This document shows positions 1 to 5,980 of a DNA stretch of 5,980 bases, one piece after another (position 1 is the first letter of the stretch; every line of letters begins with the position of its first letter). The DNA comes from Candidatus Limnocylindrales bacterium (GTDB lineage Bacteria > Chloroflexota > Limnocylindria > Limnocylindrales > CSP1-4). The notes beneath the pieces are model-generated. The model made no database searches, was not told where the DNA came from, and saw nothing but the letters and a program-made list of their open reading frames with translations. The stretch lies in contig JAUSJS010000149.1 in NCBI GenBank assembly GCA_030647575.1, positions 1 through 5,980 on the forward strand, written 5' to 3'. The position numbers and the translations under genes were made by a program.

Positions 1-2106
1 GTAGTCGCCCAGGTTGCCGTTCTGCAGCTGGCCGTTGTCGTAGAGCAGCTCCTCGAACAGGGCCTGGCCAAGCCCGAAGGCGACGTTGCCCTCCGACTGG
101 AGCTCCGCCTGAACGGGGTTCACGACGCGCCCGGCGTACACCGCCGCGTGATAGCGGAGGATGTCGACCTTGCCCGTTTCGAGGTCCACCTCGACCTCTG
201 CCGCGCCAGCCGCCTGGTGCCAATGGGTCGCCCCGATTCCCTGGCCGGTCTCAGCATCCAGCCCTCCCTGTGAGCTGAAGCGCCCGTCGGCGAGGAGATT
301 GCCGGAGCGGGTCGCGCGGACGAGCGCGCCGTAGTCGACGTTGCGGTCCGGCGCCCCCTTGGCCCGGACCTTGCCCTCGAAGAGCTCCAGGTCCTCGACG
401 GCGATCTCGAGCTTGTCCGAGGCCATCGCCAGGAGCTGCTCGGCGATGGAGTCGCAGGCGGCGACGACGGCCCCACCCATCGCGTGGGTCGATCGGCTCG
501 AGCTCGTCTGCTGGTCGTAGGGCGTGTGGTCCGTGTCCGGCCGGCTGATGCTGACGCGATCGATCGGCAGCGAGAGCGCCTCGGCGGCGAGGATCGCCAT
601 CGACGTCTGGAGGCCCTGGCCCATCTCGACCGAGCTCGTCAGGACGTTCAGGCTGCCATCGTCGTTGAGCTTGGCGATCGCCGTCGACGTCGACGGGGTG
701 ACGGTGCCCTTGATGATGCACGACAGGCCCTTGGCCCGGACCTTCGATCCGTCCCGCTCGACCTCGGCAGGCCAGCTCCAGCCGATCTTGCCGGCGACCT
801 CGTCGAGGAGCTCCTTGAAGTGGCAGTCTTCGAGGACTTCGCCGGTGGCGAACGTCTGGCCGTTCGTCAGGAGGTTCTTGTGGCGAAGCTCATAAGGATC
901 CATGCCGAGCCGCTCGGCGATCATCTCGATCTGGGTCTCGTAGGCCCACGCCGCCTGCGAGATGCCGTATCCGCGGAACGCGCCAGCTGGCGGCCGGTTC
1001 GTGTAAACGGCGTACGAGTCGATCCAGACGTGCGGGATCGAGGTTGGACCACCCGTGCCGTAGCCGCCGTTCTTGATCAGGCGCGGACCGATGTCGGCAT
1101 GGGCCCCCGTGTTGAAATGGCAGGTGCTCTTGCGGGCGACGATCGTTCCGTCCTTCTTCAGGCCGGTCTTGAGGGTGATTCGCATCGCGTGCTTGGTGAT
1201 CGTGACGAACTCTTCCTCGCGGCTGAGGTGGAGCCGGACCGGCCGCCTGGCGACCCGCGAGAGGACCGCCACGATCGGCTCGATGTTCGGGTAGCACTTG
1301 CCGCCGAAGCCACCGCCGAGGCTGCCGACGACGACCCGGACGCGCGAGGCCGGAAGCTTGAAGATCTCGGCGATCTGCGAGCGGACCACGAACGGGATCT
1401 GCGAGGTCGCATGGATCGTGATGTCGTCATTGCGCGCGTCGGCCACGACGCAGTGCGTCTCCAGCGGCACGTGCTGGACCGCGGGGCTGGTGAAGGTGTC
1501 CTCGAAGATGTAGTCGGACTCGGCGAAACCGATCTCGATGTCGCCCTTGCGCAGCTTGAACTTGTTGCAGATGTTCGTGCCGGGTTCGCTGTCGACGATG
1601 ATGTCGGCGAAGGTCGCGCCGCTGGCCGGCGGCTCCGGGTGGACGAGCGGCGCATCCGGAGCGAGGGCGTCATCGAAGTCGAAGACGGCCGGCAGCTCCT
1701 CGTACTCGACCTCGATGAGATCCAGCGCCGCCTGGGCCGCATCGCGATCGAGCGCGGCCACTGCGACGACGGGTTCGCCGACGTAGCGAACGGTGTCGAT
1801 GGCCAGGATCGGCTGGTCCCGGAAGACGGGCCCGAAGCGGCTCCGGACATCCGTCCTCGCGTCGATCTCGGCGCCGGTCAGGACCGCCACGACGCCGGGC
1901 ACCCGCTTCGCCTGTTCCGTGTCGATCCTGACAATCCGGGCATGCGGCGTGGTGCTCCGCAGCAGGAGGGCGTGGAGCATGCCGGGCAGCACCAGGTTGA
2001 TGACGTAGGGAACTCGACCGGTCACCCGCTCGCGGGCGTCGACCATCCCGGAGAAGCCTGGATCAGATGTCCCGCGGTGGACCCAGACGCCACTCCGGTC
2101 GTTCAT
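1..2106 (-). CDS. Xanthine dehydrogenase family, molybdopterin-binding large subunit (3' end cut off)
   Basis: Catalytic subunit of a cytoplasmic molybdenum hydroxylase, which hydroxylates an aldehyde or N-heterocycle carbon at a Mo-pterin centre and passes electrons through 2Fe-2S clusters to FAD. The frame is open for 702 codons and leaves the window; relatives are about 760-800 residues, so the C-terminal part with the expected catalytic Glu is outside. Visible motifs: VRYVGEPVVAVAA (about 106-118, N-terminal a/b hammerhead domain), TSQIPF with Q236, GGGFGGK (264-270), GAFRGYG (375-381), EMGQG (494-498) and a PYDQQTSSSR stretch (529-538). These match the Moco-contact loops of the family. 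The ATG overlaps the stop of the FAD gene (ATGA), with GGAGGT 3 bases upstream. The GAFRGYG loop differs from the AYxCSFR signature of form I CO dehydrogenase. C271 and N346 stand where bovine xanthine dehydrogenase has Glu802 and Arg880, so xanthine is an unlikely substrate. The true substrate cannot be read from the sequence. Confidence 0.95.
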   Translation of the reverse strand, partial: MNDRSGVWVHRGTSDPGFSGMVDARERVTGRVPYVINLVLPGMLHALLLRSTTPHARIVRIDTEQAKRVPGVVAVLTGAEIDARTDVRSRFGPVFRDQPILAIDTVRYVGEPVVAVAALDRDAAQAALDLIEVEYEELPAVFDFDDALAPDAPLVHPEPPASGATFADIIVDSEPGTNICNKFKLRKGDIEIGFAESDYIFEDTFTSPAVQHVPLETHCVVADARNDDITIHATSQIPFVVRSQIAEIFKLPASRVRVVVGSLGGGFGGKCYPNIEPIVAVLSRVARRPVRLHLSREEEFVTITKHAMRITLKTGLKKDGTIVARKSTCHFNTGAHADIGPRLIKNGGYGTGGPTSIPHVWIDSYAVYTNRPPAGAFRGYGISQAAWAYETQIEMIAERLGMDPYELRHKNLLTNGQTFATGEVLEDCHFKELLDEVAGKIGWSWPAEVERDGSKVRAKGLSCIIKGTVTPSTSTAIAKLNDDGSLNVLTSSVEMGQGLQTSMAILAAEALSLPIDRVSISRPDTDHTPYDQQTSSSRSTHAMGGAVVAACDSIAEQLLAMASDKLEIAVEDLELFEGKVRAKGAPDRNVDYGALVRATRSGNLLADGRFSSQGGLDAETGQGIGATHWHQAAGAAEVEVDLETGKVDILRYHAAVYAGRVVNPVQAELQSEGNVAFGLGQALFEELLYDNGQLQNGNLGDY

Positions 2107-2990
2107 GCGACCTCCGAGTCGAGCGACGCGGCTCGGAGACGAGCCGACTCGAGCGCCCGCCGGACCCAGACGCGGACCATCTCGGTCCGATACCAAGCCG
2201 ATCCGCGAACGTCGTCGAGCGTTTCGATCCGCTCGGCGTAGCCATCGGCGATCGCCCGCCGGACATCCTCGCCGAGGTCGGTCTCGCTGGCCTCCGCCTC
2301 CAGGTCTGGAAAGCGCTGGGGAGTCTCGGCCGCTGCGCCGACGCTCACCCGAACGTCCGTGTACCGCTCCGGCCCGGCTTGCCGGCAACTGGCGAACACG
2401 CCGATGCACGGGCGGTCCTCACACGAGCGGGTGACGAACTTCTCGTAGATCGCCCCGGTTCCGGCGGCAGGCACCAGGACGCGGACCTTCGTCACGATCT
2501 CGGTCGGCGCGAGGGCCGTCTCGTAGAACGCCACGAAGAAGTCCCGGGCCGGGATGACGCGTTCGCCGTCCGGCCCGCGCGCCACGATCTCGGCGTCGAG
2601 CCCGAGCAGGGCCGCCGGCGGATCCGACGCGTAGTCCGCCTCGGCGACGACGCCGCCGACCGTGGCCGCATTCCGAATCCGGACATTGGCCACCTTGGCG
2701 AACGTGTCGGCGAGAACCGGGATGGCGCCACGCACGACGGCGTCGCGTTCGACGGTTCGATGGGTGGCGAGGGCGCCGAGCTCCAGCACGCCGCCGGTCA
2801 CGCCGATGTCGCGCAGGCCCGGAAGCCCGCCGATCGAGACCAGCACCGACGGATCGATCAGCCGGTTCCGCAGCATGATCGTGAGGGCGGTCGATCCGGC
2901 GATGACCTTGGCCTCATCACCGTGTTCCTGAAGCAGAGCGACGGCTTCGTCGACGGTCTCTGGACGAAGGAAGGCGAGCGCACGGCTCAT
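2103..2990 (-). CDS. Xanthine dehydrogenase family, FAD-binding medium subunit
   Basis: Flavin subunit (295 residues, the usual length for separate M subunits of 280-300) that takes electrons from the 2Fe-2S subunit and passes them to NAD+ or another acceptor. The N-terminal FAD_binding_5 domain carries the first flavin loop VIAGSTALTIMLRNRL (about 29-44) and the second, IRNAATVGGVVAEADYASD (about 105-123). The C-terminal CO_deh_flav_C domain begins near YEKFVTRS (182-189) and runs to about residue 280. Both flavin loops depart slightly from the usual forms (AGGT/AGGQ, and TxGGN...P.SD). The ATG is supported by GAGGG at 2998-3002, 7 bases upstream. The TGA stop overlaps the ATG of the large subunit, so the two are probably translationally coupled and made in equal amounts. 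The FAD-then-Mo gene order resembles pucC-pucD of Bacillus subtilis, where the 2Fe-2S gene follows. Confidence 0.94.
   Translation of the reverse strand: MSRALAFLRPETVDEAVALLQEHGDEAKVIAGSTALTIMLRNRLIDPSVLVSIGGLPGLRDIGVTGGVLELGALATHRTVERDAVVRGAIPVLADTFAKVANVRIRNAATVGGVVAEADYASDPPAALLGLDAEIVARGPDGERVIPARDFFVAFYETALAPTEIVTKVRVLVPAAGTGAIYEKFVTRSCEDRPCIGVFASCRQAGPERYTDVRVSVGAAAETPQRFPDLEAEASETDLGEDVRRAIADGYAERIETLDDVRGSAWYRTEMVRVWVRRALESARLRAASLDSEVA
2110..2115 (-). promoter_or_regulatory. Ribosome binding site of the large subunit gene
   Basis: GGAGGT on the minus strand, 3 bases before the ATG at 2106-2104. It lies inside the last codons of the FAD subunit gene, which fixes the start and fits translational coupling across the ATGA overlap. 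Confidence 0.7.
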
Positions 2991-3080
2991 GGGGCATCCC
3001 TCGTGATCGGGCGGGTCGTTCGATTTGCAGGAACAGGAGTCTACAGGGCCGGATCATCGGCTGGCCTCAGCGCTACGGTT

Positions 3081-3113
3081 CCGGGAGCTGCTTCCCCTCG
3101 AAAAGGCTCCCGG
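3081..3113. other. Hairpin, possible terminator or leader structure
   Basis: CCGGGAGC (3081-3088) pairs perfectly with GCTCCCGG (3106-3113) around a 17-base loop, and CTT/AAG within the loop (3091-3093 with 3103-3105) may extend the fold. No T-run follows on either strand, so it is not a classical intrinsic terminator. On the minus strand it lies about 200 bases after the debranching enzyme stop and about 90 bases before the FAD subunit start. It could therefore end the first transcript or sit in the leader of the second. On the plus strand it lies just before a ribosome-binding-site-like GGGGAGG (3119-3125). Confidence 0.4.
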
Positions 3114-3131
3114 GACTCGGGGAGGTCCATC

Positions 3132-3497
3132 GTGACGCCGTTCCACCCTGGCTGCTGTCACGGTCCGCGTGGGGTTAGGAGTCTCCAACCTGGCTGGAAC
3201 TCACGACTGAACGGCCAGGATCCAGTTCCCTTCATTCAGCCGGCCTGGAATGAGCGACCGCATCGAGCTTCGGCGCGTCGCGCTGACCAGCCTGGCTGGA
3301 ACTCGGTTCAGGCGCATCACGGACGCGCCCACGGCGCCGGCCGAGGCGCCACCCCGTGGATGATCTCGAAGCCGGTCGTGTTCGACAGGACCTCGACATC
3401 GCGGCCGTGGAAGCGCAGACCGGCCATGCCGTCGCCCGCGCGCAGGTTACGGATGGTCACCTCCGAAAGCCAGTCCGGCAGCGCCGGATCGACGTAG
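3132..3497 (+). other. Candidate small ORF with QPGWN repeats (unproven)
   Basis: A plus-strand frame starts at GTG 3132, preceded by GGGGAGG (3119-3125) with a 6-base gap, and runs 121 codons to TAG at 3495-3497. Its first 58 or so codons lie in the intergenic region and contain the repeated QP(G/A)WN motifs at a 17-residue period. After that it runs antisense through the 3' end of the debranching enzyme gene, where an open frame is expected by chance at this GC content. I recognise no family. No hydrophobic segment or catalytic motif is visible. It may be a real short peptide gene, a decayed remnant, or only the shadow of a structured DNA repeat. It should not be treated as an established gene. 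Confidence 0.18.
3144..3305. repeat. Four short interspersed repeats, three at an exact 51-base period
   Basis: A 15-base core, CAGCCTGGCTGGAAC, occurs at 3288-3302. One-mismatch and three-mismatch copies lie at 3186-3200 and 3237-3251, so the starts are exactly 51 and 51 bases apart. A partial copy (CACCCTGGCTG, 3144-3154) starts 42 bases before the first. The 14-base string CCTGGCTGGAACTC is identical at 3189-3202 and 3291-3304. Each copy can fold on the minus strand: GAGT-TCCAG/TTGGA-ACTC around CCAGG; CATTC-CAG/CTG-AATG around GCCGG; CCAG/CTGG around CCAGG. All spacings are multiples of three, and the plus-strand translation gives HPGCC, QPGWN, QPAWN, QPGWN. The repeats may be an extragenic stem-loop family or a repeated peptide; see the findings. 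Confidence 0.6.
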
Positions 3498-5467
3498 AGG
3501 CGCGATCCGGTCAGGTCGGTCGTGGCATGCATCCCGCACAGCACGGCAATCAGCCGGAAGATCGAGCCGGCGGCCCAGGCCTGCGGCACGTTGGCGCCGA
3601 GGTACTGGACGGGAAAGCTGCCCTCGTCGCGCGGCAAACCAGCAAACAGTTCGGGCAACCGGTTGGCCTGGAAGCGCTCGCTGGCTTCGAACAGGCCCTT
3701 CGCCACCTTCGCCGCGGAGGCGTCGTGGCCATAGCGCCGGAAGCCGCCGGCGATCAGCGCGTTGTCGTGCGGCCAGACAGTACCCGTGTGGTAGCTGAAC
3801 GGGTTGTAGGCCGCGTGATCAGATGACAGCGTCCGGATCCCCCAGCCGGACCACATGTCGGGCGCCATCAGGCGCTCCACGACCCGAGCCGCCCGGTCCG
3901 GCGGGACGATGCCGCTCGCCAGGCAGTGCCCGGCGTTGGACGCCACCGACTCGATCGGCCGCTTCTGGCCGTCCAGGCCCAGGTAGTAGGTGCCTTCGGC
4001 CTCCCACCAGAACGCGTCGTTGAACCGGTCGAAGAGCGCGTTGGCCTCGGCTCGCAGGCGGGCGCTCATCCGCGCCTGCCCAAGGACCTCATAGATGTCG
4101 GCCATCCGGACCTTGGCGTCGTAGACGTAGCCCTGCAGTTCGCAGAGCGCCAGGGGCAGCGGCGCGAGCGAACCGTCGGCGTGCGGGATCGCATCGCCGG
4201 CGTCCTTCCAGCCCTGGTTGTAGTAGCCGTTACGCGAACGCGTCCCGTACTCCTGGAAGCCGTCGCCGTCACGATCGCCGGACCGGTCGATCCAGCGCAC
4301 CGCGGCCTCCGCGTTGGGCAGGTACCGGTTCAGGACGCCGACGTCGCCGAGCCATTGGTAGAGGTACGAGATGACGATCACGAACAGGCTCGTCGCGTCG
4401 TGCGTGCCATAGTACGGCTGGAAGGGCAGGATCCGGAGCTGGGCGAGTTCCCCGTGCCGGATCTCGTGGGGGATCTTGCCGGGCTCCATGTCGCGCTCGG
4501 GGTCGTCCTCGGTCGCCTGCAGCTCCGAAAGGCGGCGCAACGCTCCGGCCGCGAACTCCGGGTAGCCACTGATCCCCTGCATCGAGACGATCAGCGAGTC
4601 GCGCCCGAACAGGGTCACGAACCAGGGCACGCCGGCGGCCGGGATGAAGACGCCCTTCTCGAACGCCGGGTCTTCCAGCTGCAGCGAATCCATGTCGAGC
4701 TGCGCCTGATCCCAGGCGCGTTTCACGGTGTGGTTCGGCGTCTCGAGGCGGACGCGGCGCAGGCGTGGCAGGGTCTGATCCGGGCGCGGCCCGGCCACGG
4801 CGTTGCATGGCAGCGTGGTCGGTCGGCGCTTCGAATGAGTCAGTGGCAGCCAGCGCAGGCAGGTATGCCAGACGCCCTTCGGCGCCACCAGGGCGACGAA
4901 GACGAACCGGCCGTTGGCGAACTGCGGTGTACTGTCGGAACGATCGGCCTGGAGCACGAGCTCGCGGACGAACTCACGGTTCGCGTAGGTCGTTCGAAGT
5001 TCTCGCTTCGAGCGGAACCAGCGGGTGTTGATCTCACCCCGCCGGACGAGGCGGCCCTCCTTGACATCGAAGATATCGGCGAAGTCGGACTCGATCTCGA
5101 CCTCGATCGTCAGGCGGACCGGACGTGAGCCGGAGTTGACGATGTCGTAATCCTCGTGGACGCCGCCGGACACCGTCCGGTCAAGCCGCAGCGCCAGGCT
5201 CTGGCGCGGCACGGTGCCATCGCGATCCAGCAGCTCGGGGTTGGTGTACTCGAAGCGTGACGAGTAGAACTGGACCGGCGAGGAGTTGAGCAGCAGTGGT
5301 CGCTGGCCGTTCAGGATCAGCTCGTAGCCGCAGACGAAGCGGGTGTCGCGGGCGAAGAAGCCCTCCTCGGCCTGGCGCTCGATCCGGCCGTCCGGCTGGC
5401 AGACGACGAACCGGTCGTCCCGGTTCATGGTGATCGTCGACGGCCCGACCTGGATCGGGAGGGTCAC
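3317..5467 (-). CDS. Amylo-alpha-1,6-glucosidase / glycogen debranching enzyme family protein
   Basis: Probable cytoplasmic glycoside hydrolase acting on alpha-1,6-linked or short alpha-glucans. The 716 residues are normal for the bacterial two-domain form. The N-terminal beta domain (about 1-220, GDE_N_bis type) shows RDTRFVCGYELILNG (40-54) and the following YTNPELLDRDG. The C-terminal (alpha/alpha)6 barrel (about 250-680) shows LFGRDSLIVSMQ (286-297), EPGKIPHEIRHGE (328-340), DRDGDGFQEY (398-407), NQGWKDAGDAIPHADG (417-432), CELQGYVY (442-449), YNPFSYHTGTVWPHDNALIAG (split 554-564 and 565-574) and RLPELFAG (603-610). The acidic residues in GRDS and WKDAGD are plausible catalytic or sugar-binding positions, by inference only. 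There is no signal peptide and no GH13 glucanotransferase domain, so this is not a full eukaryote-type debranching enzyme. It starts at GTG, overlapping the upstream gene's stop (GTGA), with GGGGAGGG just upstream. Exact substrate is uncertain; the family includes poorly tested members. Confidence 0.92.
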   Translation of the reverse strand: MTLPIQVGPSTITMNRDDRFVVCQPDGRIERQAEEGFFARDTRFVCGYELILNGQRPLLLNSSPVQFYSSRFEYTNPELLDRDGTVPRQSLALRLDRTVSGGVHEDYDIVNSGSRPVRLTIEVEIESDFADIFDVKEGRLVRRGEINTRWFRSKRELRTTYANREFVRELVLQADRSDSTPQFANGRFVFVALVAPKGVWHTCLRWLPLTHSKRRPTTLPCNAVAGPRPDQTLPRLRRVRLETPNHTVKRAWDQAQLDMDSLQLEDPAFEKGVFIPAAGVPWFVTLFGRDSLIVSMQGISGYPEFAAGALRRLSELQATEDDPERDMEPGKIPHEIRHGELAQLRILPFQPYYGTHDATSLFVIVISYLYQWLGDVGVLNRYLPNAEAAVRWIDRSGDRDGDGFQEYGTRSRNGYYNQGWKDAGDAIPHADGSLAPLPLALCELQGYVYDAKVRMADIYEVLGQARMSARLRAEANALFDRFNDAFWWEAEGTYYLGLDGQKRPIESVASNAGHCLASGIVPPDRAARVVERLMAPDMWSGWGIRTLSSDHAAYNPFSYHTGTVWPHDNALIAGGFRRYGHDASAAKVAKGLFEASERFQANRLPELFAGLPRDEGSFPVQYLGANVPQAWAAGSIFRLIAVLCGMHATTDLTGSRLYVDPALPDWLSEVTIRNLRAGDGMAGLRFHGRDVEVLSNTTGFEIIHGVAPRPAPWARP

Positions 5468-5980
5468 CGGCCCTCCCCGTCGAGGCGGCCTTCCAGACGG
5501 TCAGCCGCCGGATAGACGTAGCGGCAGGCGACGAGGGCGATGAACGCGACGCTGATGGTCAGGAGAGCGGCGGTGAGGACCGCGCTCACCACGCCGATGA
5601 CTGCGACGACCGCACCCAGGGCACCGAATCGGACCGGGTGAGCCAGAACCAACGTGCCCGCGAGGCGAAGCCGCTCGGTGAGGGGCCGTTGCGCGCGAAG
5701 CGGATCCACAATCAGCGGCCACGCCACGATGGCGCCGCACCACAGCACGATCAGTCCCCACGCAGCGAATGTGCCGATCATCCAGCCTGCAGGTTCGCTC
5801 CCGGTCAGCCCGACCACCAGATTTGATCCGAGGATGAGGATCGTTGCGACGAACGCCAGGCCGAGGAGGAGCGTCGGCCTGGCGCCGGCGCGGGACGCTG
5901 CCAGCGCGTCGCGGAACGAGACGTCCCCGTCGTTGCGAACGATCCGGGCCGCGACCCGGAAGATGCCAGCCGTGGGGAAG
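5464..5980 (-). CDS. DUF624 / YesL-like membrane protein (5' end cut off)
   Basis: The frame enters from the right edge and gives 171 residues before the TGA at 5466-5464. YesL-like proteins are about 200-220 residues, so roughly 40 N-terminal residues, including a first membrane segment, should be missing. The visible part opens with FPTAGIFRVAARIVRNDGDVS, followed by FRDALAASR (22-30), which resembles the DUF624 pattern: PATAA-F-V-RKW, then an amphipathic loop before the next helix. Hydrophobic segments lie near residues 35-58, 66-91 and 117-153 (the last long enough for two), ending in a charged tail. The molecular role of the family is unknown; its genes often neighbour sugar ABC transporters and glycoside hydrolases. 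The 4-base GTGA overlap with the glucosidase gene supports a shared operon and the same carbohydrate context. A GTG at 5817 could be misread as the start, but the open frame and the family match continue upstream of it. Confidence 0.72.
   Translation of the reverse strand, partial: FPTAGIFRVAARIVRNDGDVSFRDALAASRAGARPTLLLGLAFVATILILGSNLVVGLTGSEPAGWMIGTFAAWGLIVLWCGAIVAWPLIVDPLRAQRPLTERLRLAGTLVLAHPVRFGALGAVVAVIGVVSAVLTAALLTISVAFIALVACRYVYPAADRLEGRLDGEGR
5471..5478 (-). promoter_or_regulatory. Ribosome binding site deciding the GTG start of the debranching enzyme
   Basis: GGGGAGGG on the minus strand, with the GGAGG core ending 4 bases before GTG at 5467-5465. It favours this GTG over the internal ATG at codon 14 (5428-5426), which has no comparable upstream purine run. 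It lies in the last codons of the membrane protein gene, consistent with coupled translation. Confidence 0.65.

Larger units (their letters stand above)
2991..3316. other. Intergenic region between the debranching enzyme and the hydroxylase operon
   Basis: This is the only stretch over 300 bases without a convincing gene. On the minus strand it must hold the end of the debranching enzyme transcript and the promoter of the hydroxylase operon. I found no -35/-10 pair good enough to call; TAGACT at 3038-3043 on the minus strand resembles a -10 box but has no matching -35. From left to right the region contains: the GAGGG ribosome binding site (2998-3002); a weak stem GGCCGG/CTGGCC (3047-3052 with 3061-3066); a strong hairpin (3081-3113); an 8-base direct repeat AGGAGTCT (3035-3042 and 3177-3184); and the 51-base-spaced repeats (3144-3305). 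No tRNA or riboswitch fold was recognised. Confidence 0.6.

Noticed and set aside
484..2241. Long open plus-strand frame of 585 codons across the Mo and FAD subunit genes
   Set aside because: It is antisense to two clear genes, has Arg/Asp-rich low-information composition and matches no family. GC-rich codon use leaves such mirror frames open.
1..2990. Form I CO dehydrogenase (coxM/coxL)
   Set aside because: The large subunit has GAFRGYG, not AYxCSFR, and the 2Fe-2S gene is not between the two subunits.
2991..3080. A sigma-70 promoter for the hydroxylase operon (minus-strand TAGACT at 3038-3043)
   Set aside because: The hexamer fits TAnnnT, but there is no acceptable -35 box 16-18 bases upstream; such hexamers are expected by chance.
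2067..3131. The upstream part of the plus-strand frame that later contains the QPGWN repeats, read from ATG 2067
   Set aside because: This part is antisense to the FAD subunit gene and looks like a shadow. Only the portion after GTG 3132 has independent support.
3144..3305. CRISPR array
   Set aside because: Repeat cores are about 15 bases, imperfect and only three to four in number. Flanks between them are not clear unique spacers, and no cas gene is present.
3926..5128. Open plus-strand frame of 400 codons opposite the debranching enzyme
   Set aside because: Shadow of the clearly homologous minus-strand gene; no recognisable motifs of its own.
5815..5817. GTG at 5817 as the start of the membrane protein gene
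   Set aside because: The open frame continues to the window edge with a DUF624-like segment and part of a membrane helix upstream, so the true start is outside.

Overview
The window comes from a GC-rich bacterial chromosome. All four recognisable genes lie on the minus strand, so the text reads right to left. Codon use is strongly G/C-ending, and two of the three gene junctions are 4-base stop/start overlaps. The protein types (a soil-type xanthine dehydrogenase family hydroxylase, and a stand-alone amylo-alpha-1,6-glucosidase beside a YesL-like membrane protein) would fit a soil or sediment Chloroflexota or actinobacterial lineage. That placement is a guess from style, not from a marker gene.

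Right block (5980 to 3317, minus strand): the 3' part of a DUF624/YesL-like membrane protein gene overlaps by GTGA with a complete 716-residue amylo-alpha-1,6-glucosidase (glycogen-debranching-type) gene. YesL-like genes usually sit in carbohydrate uptake or degradation clusters, so this looks like the end of an oligosaccharide or glycogen use operon whose upstream part is outside the window.

Middle (3316 to 2991): 326 bases with no gene on the minus strand. It holds an 8-bp perfect-stem hairpin and a family of short repeats. Three copies of a 15-base core start exactly 51 bases apart, with a fourth partial copy 42 bases before the first. Read on the plus strand, the copies encode QPGWN / QPAWN / QPGWN in one open frame, behind a good ribosome binding site and a GTG. 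This is the least explained part of the window.

Left block (2990 to 1, minus strand): an FAD-binding subunit gene (complete) overlaps by ATGA with a molybdopterin-binding large subunit gene (702 codons visible, 3' end cut by the window edge). They are two of the three parts of a xanthine dehydrogenase family molybdenum hydroxylase. The 2Fe-2S subunit is not between them and may lie further left. Moco-contact motifs are intact, but the residues that position xanthine in the bovine enzyme are replaced, so the substrate is probably not xanthine.
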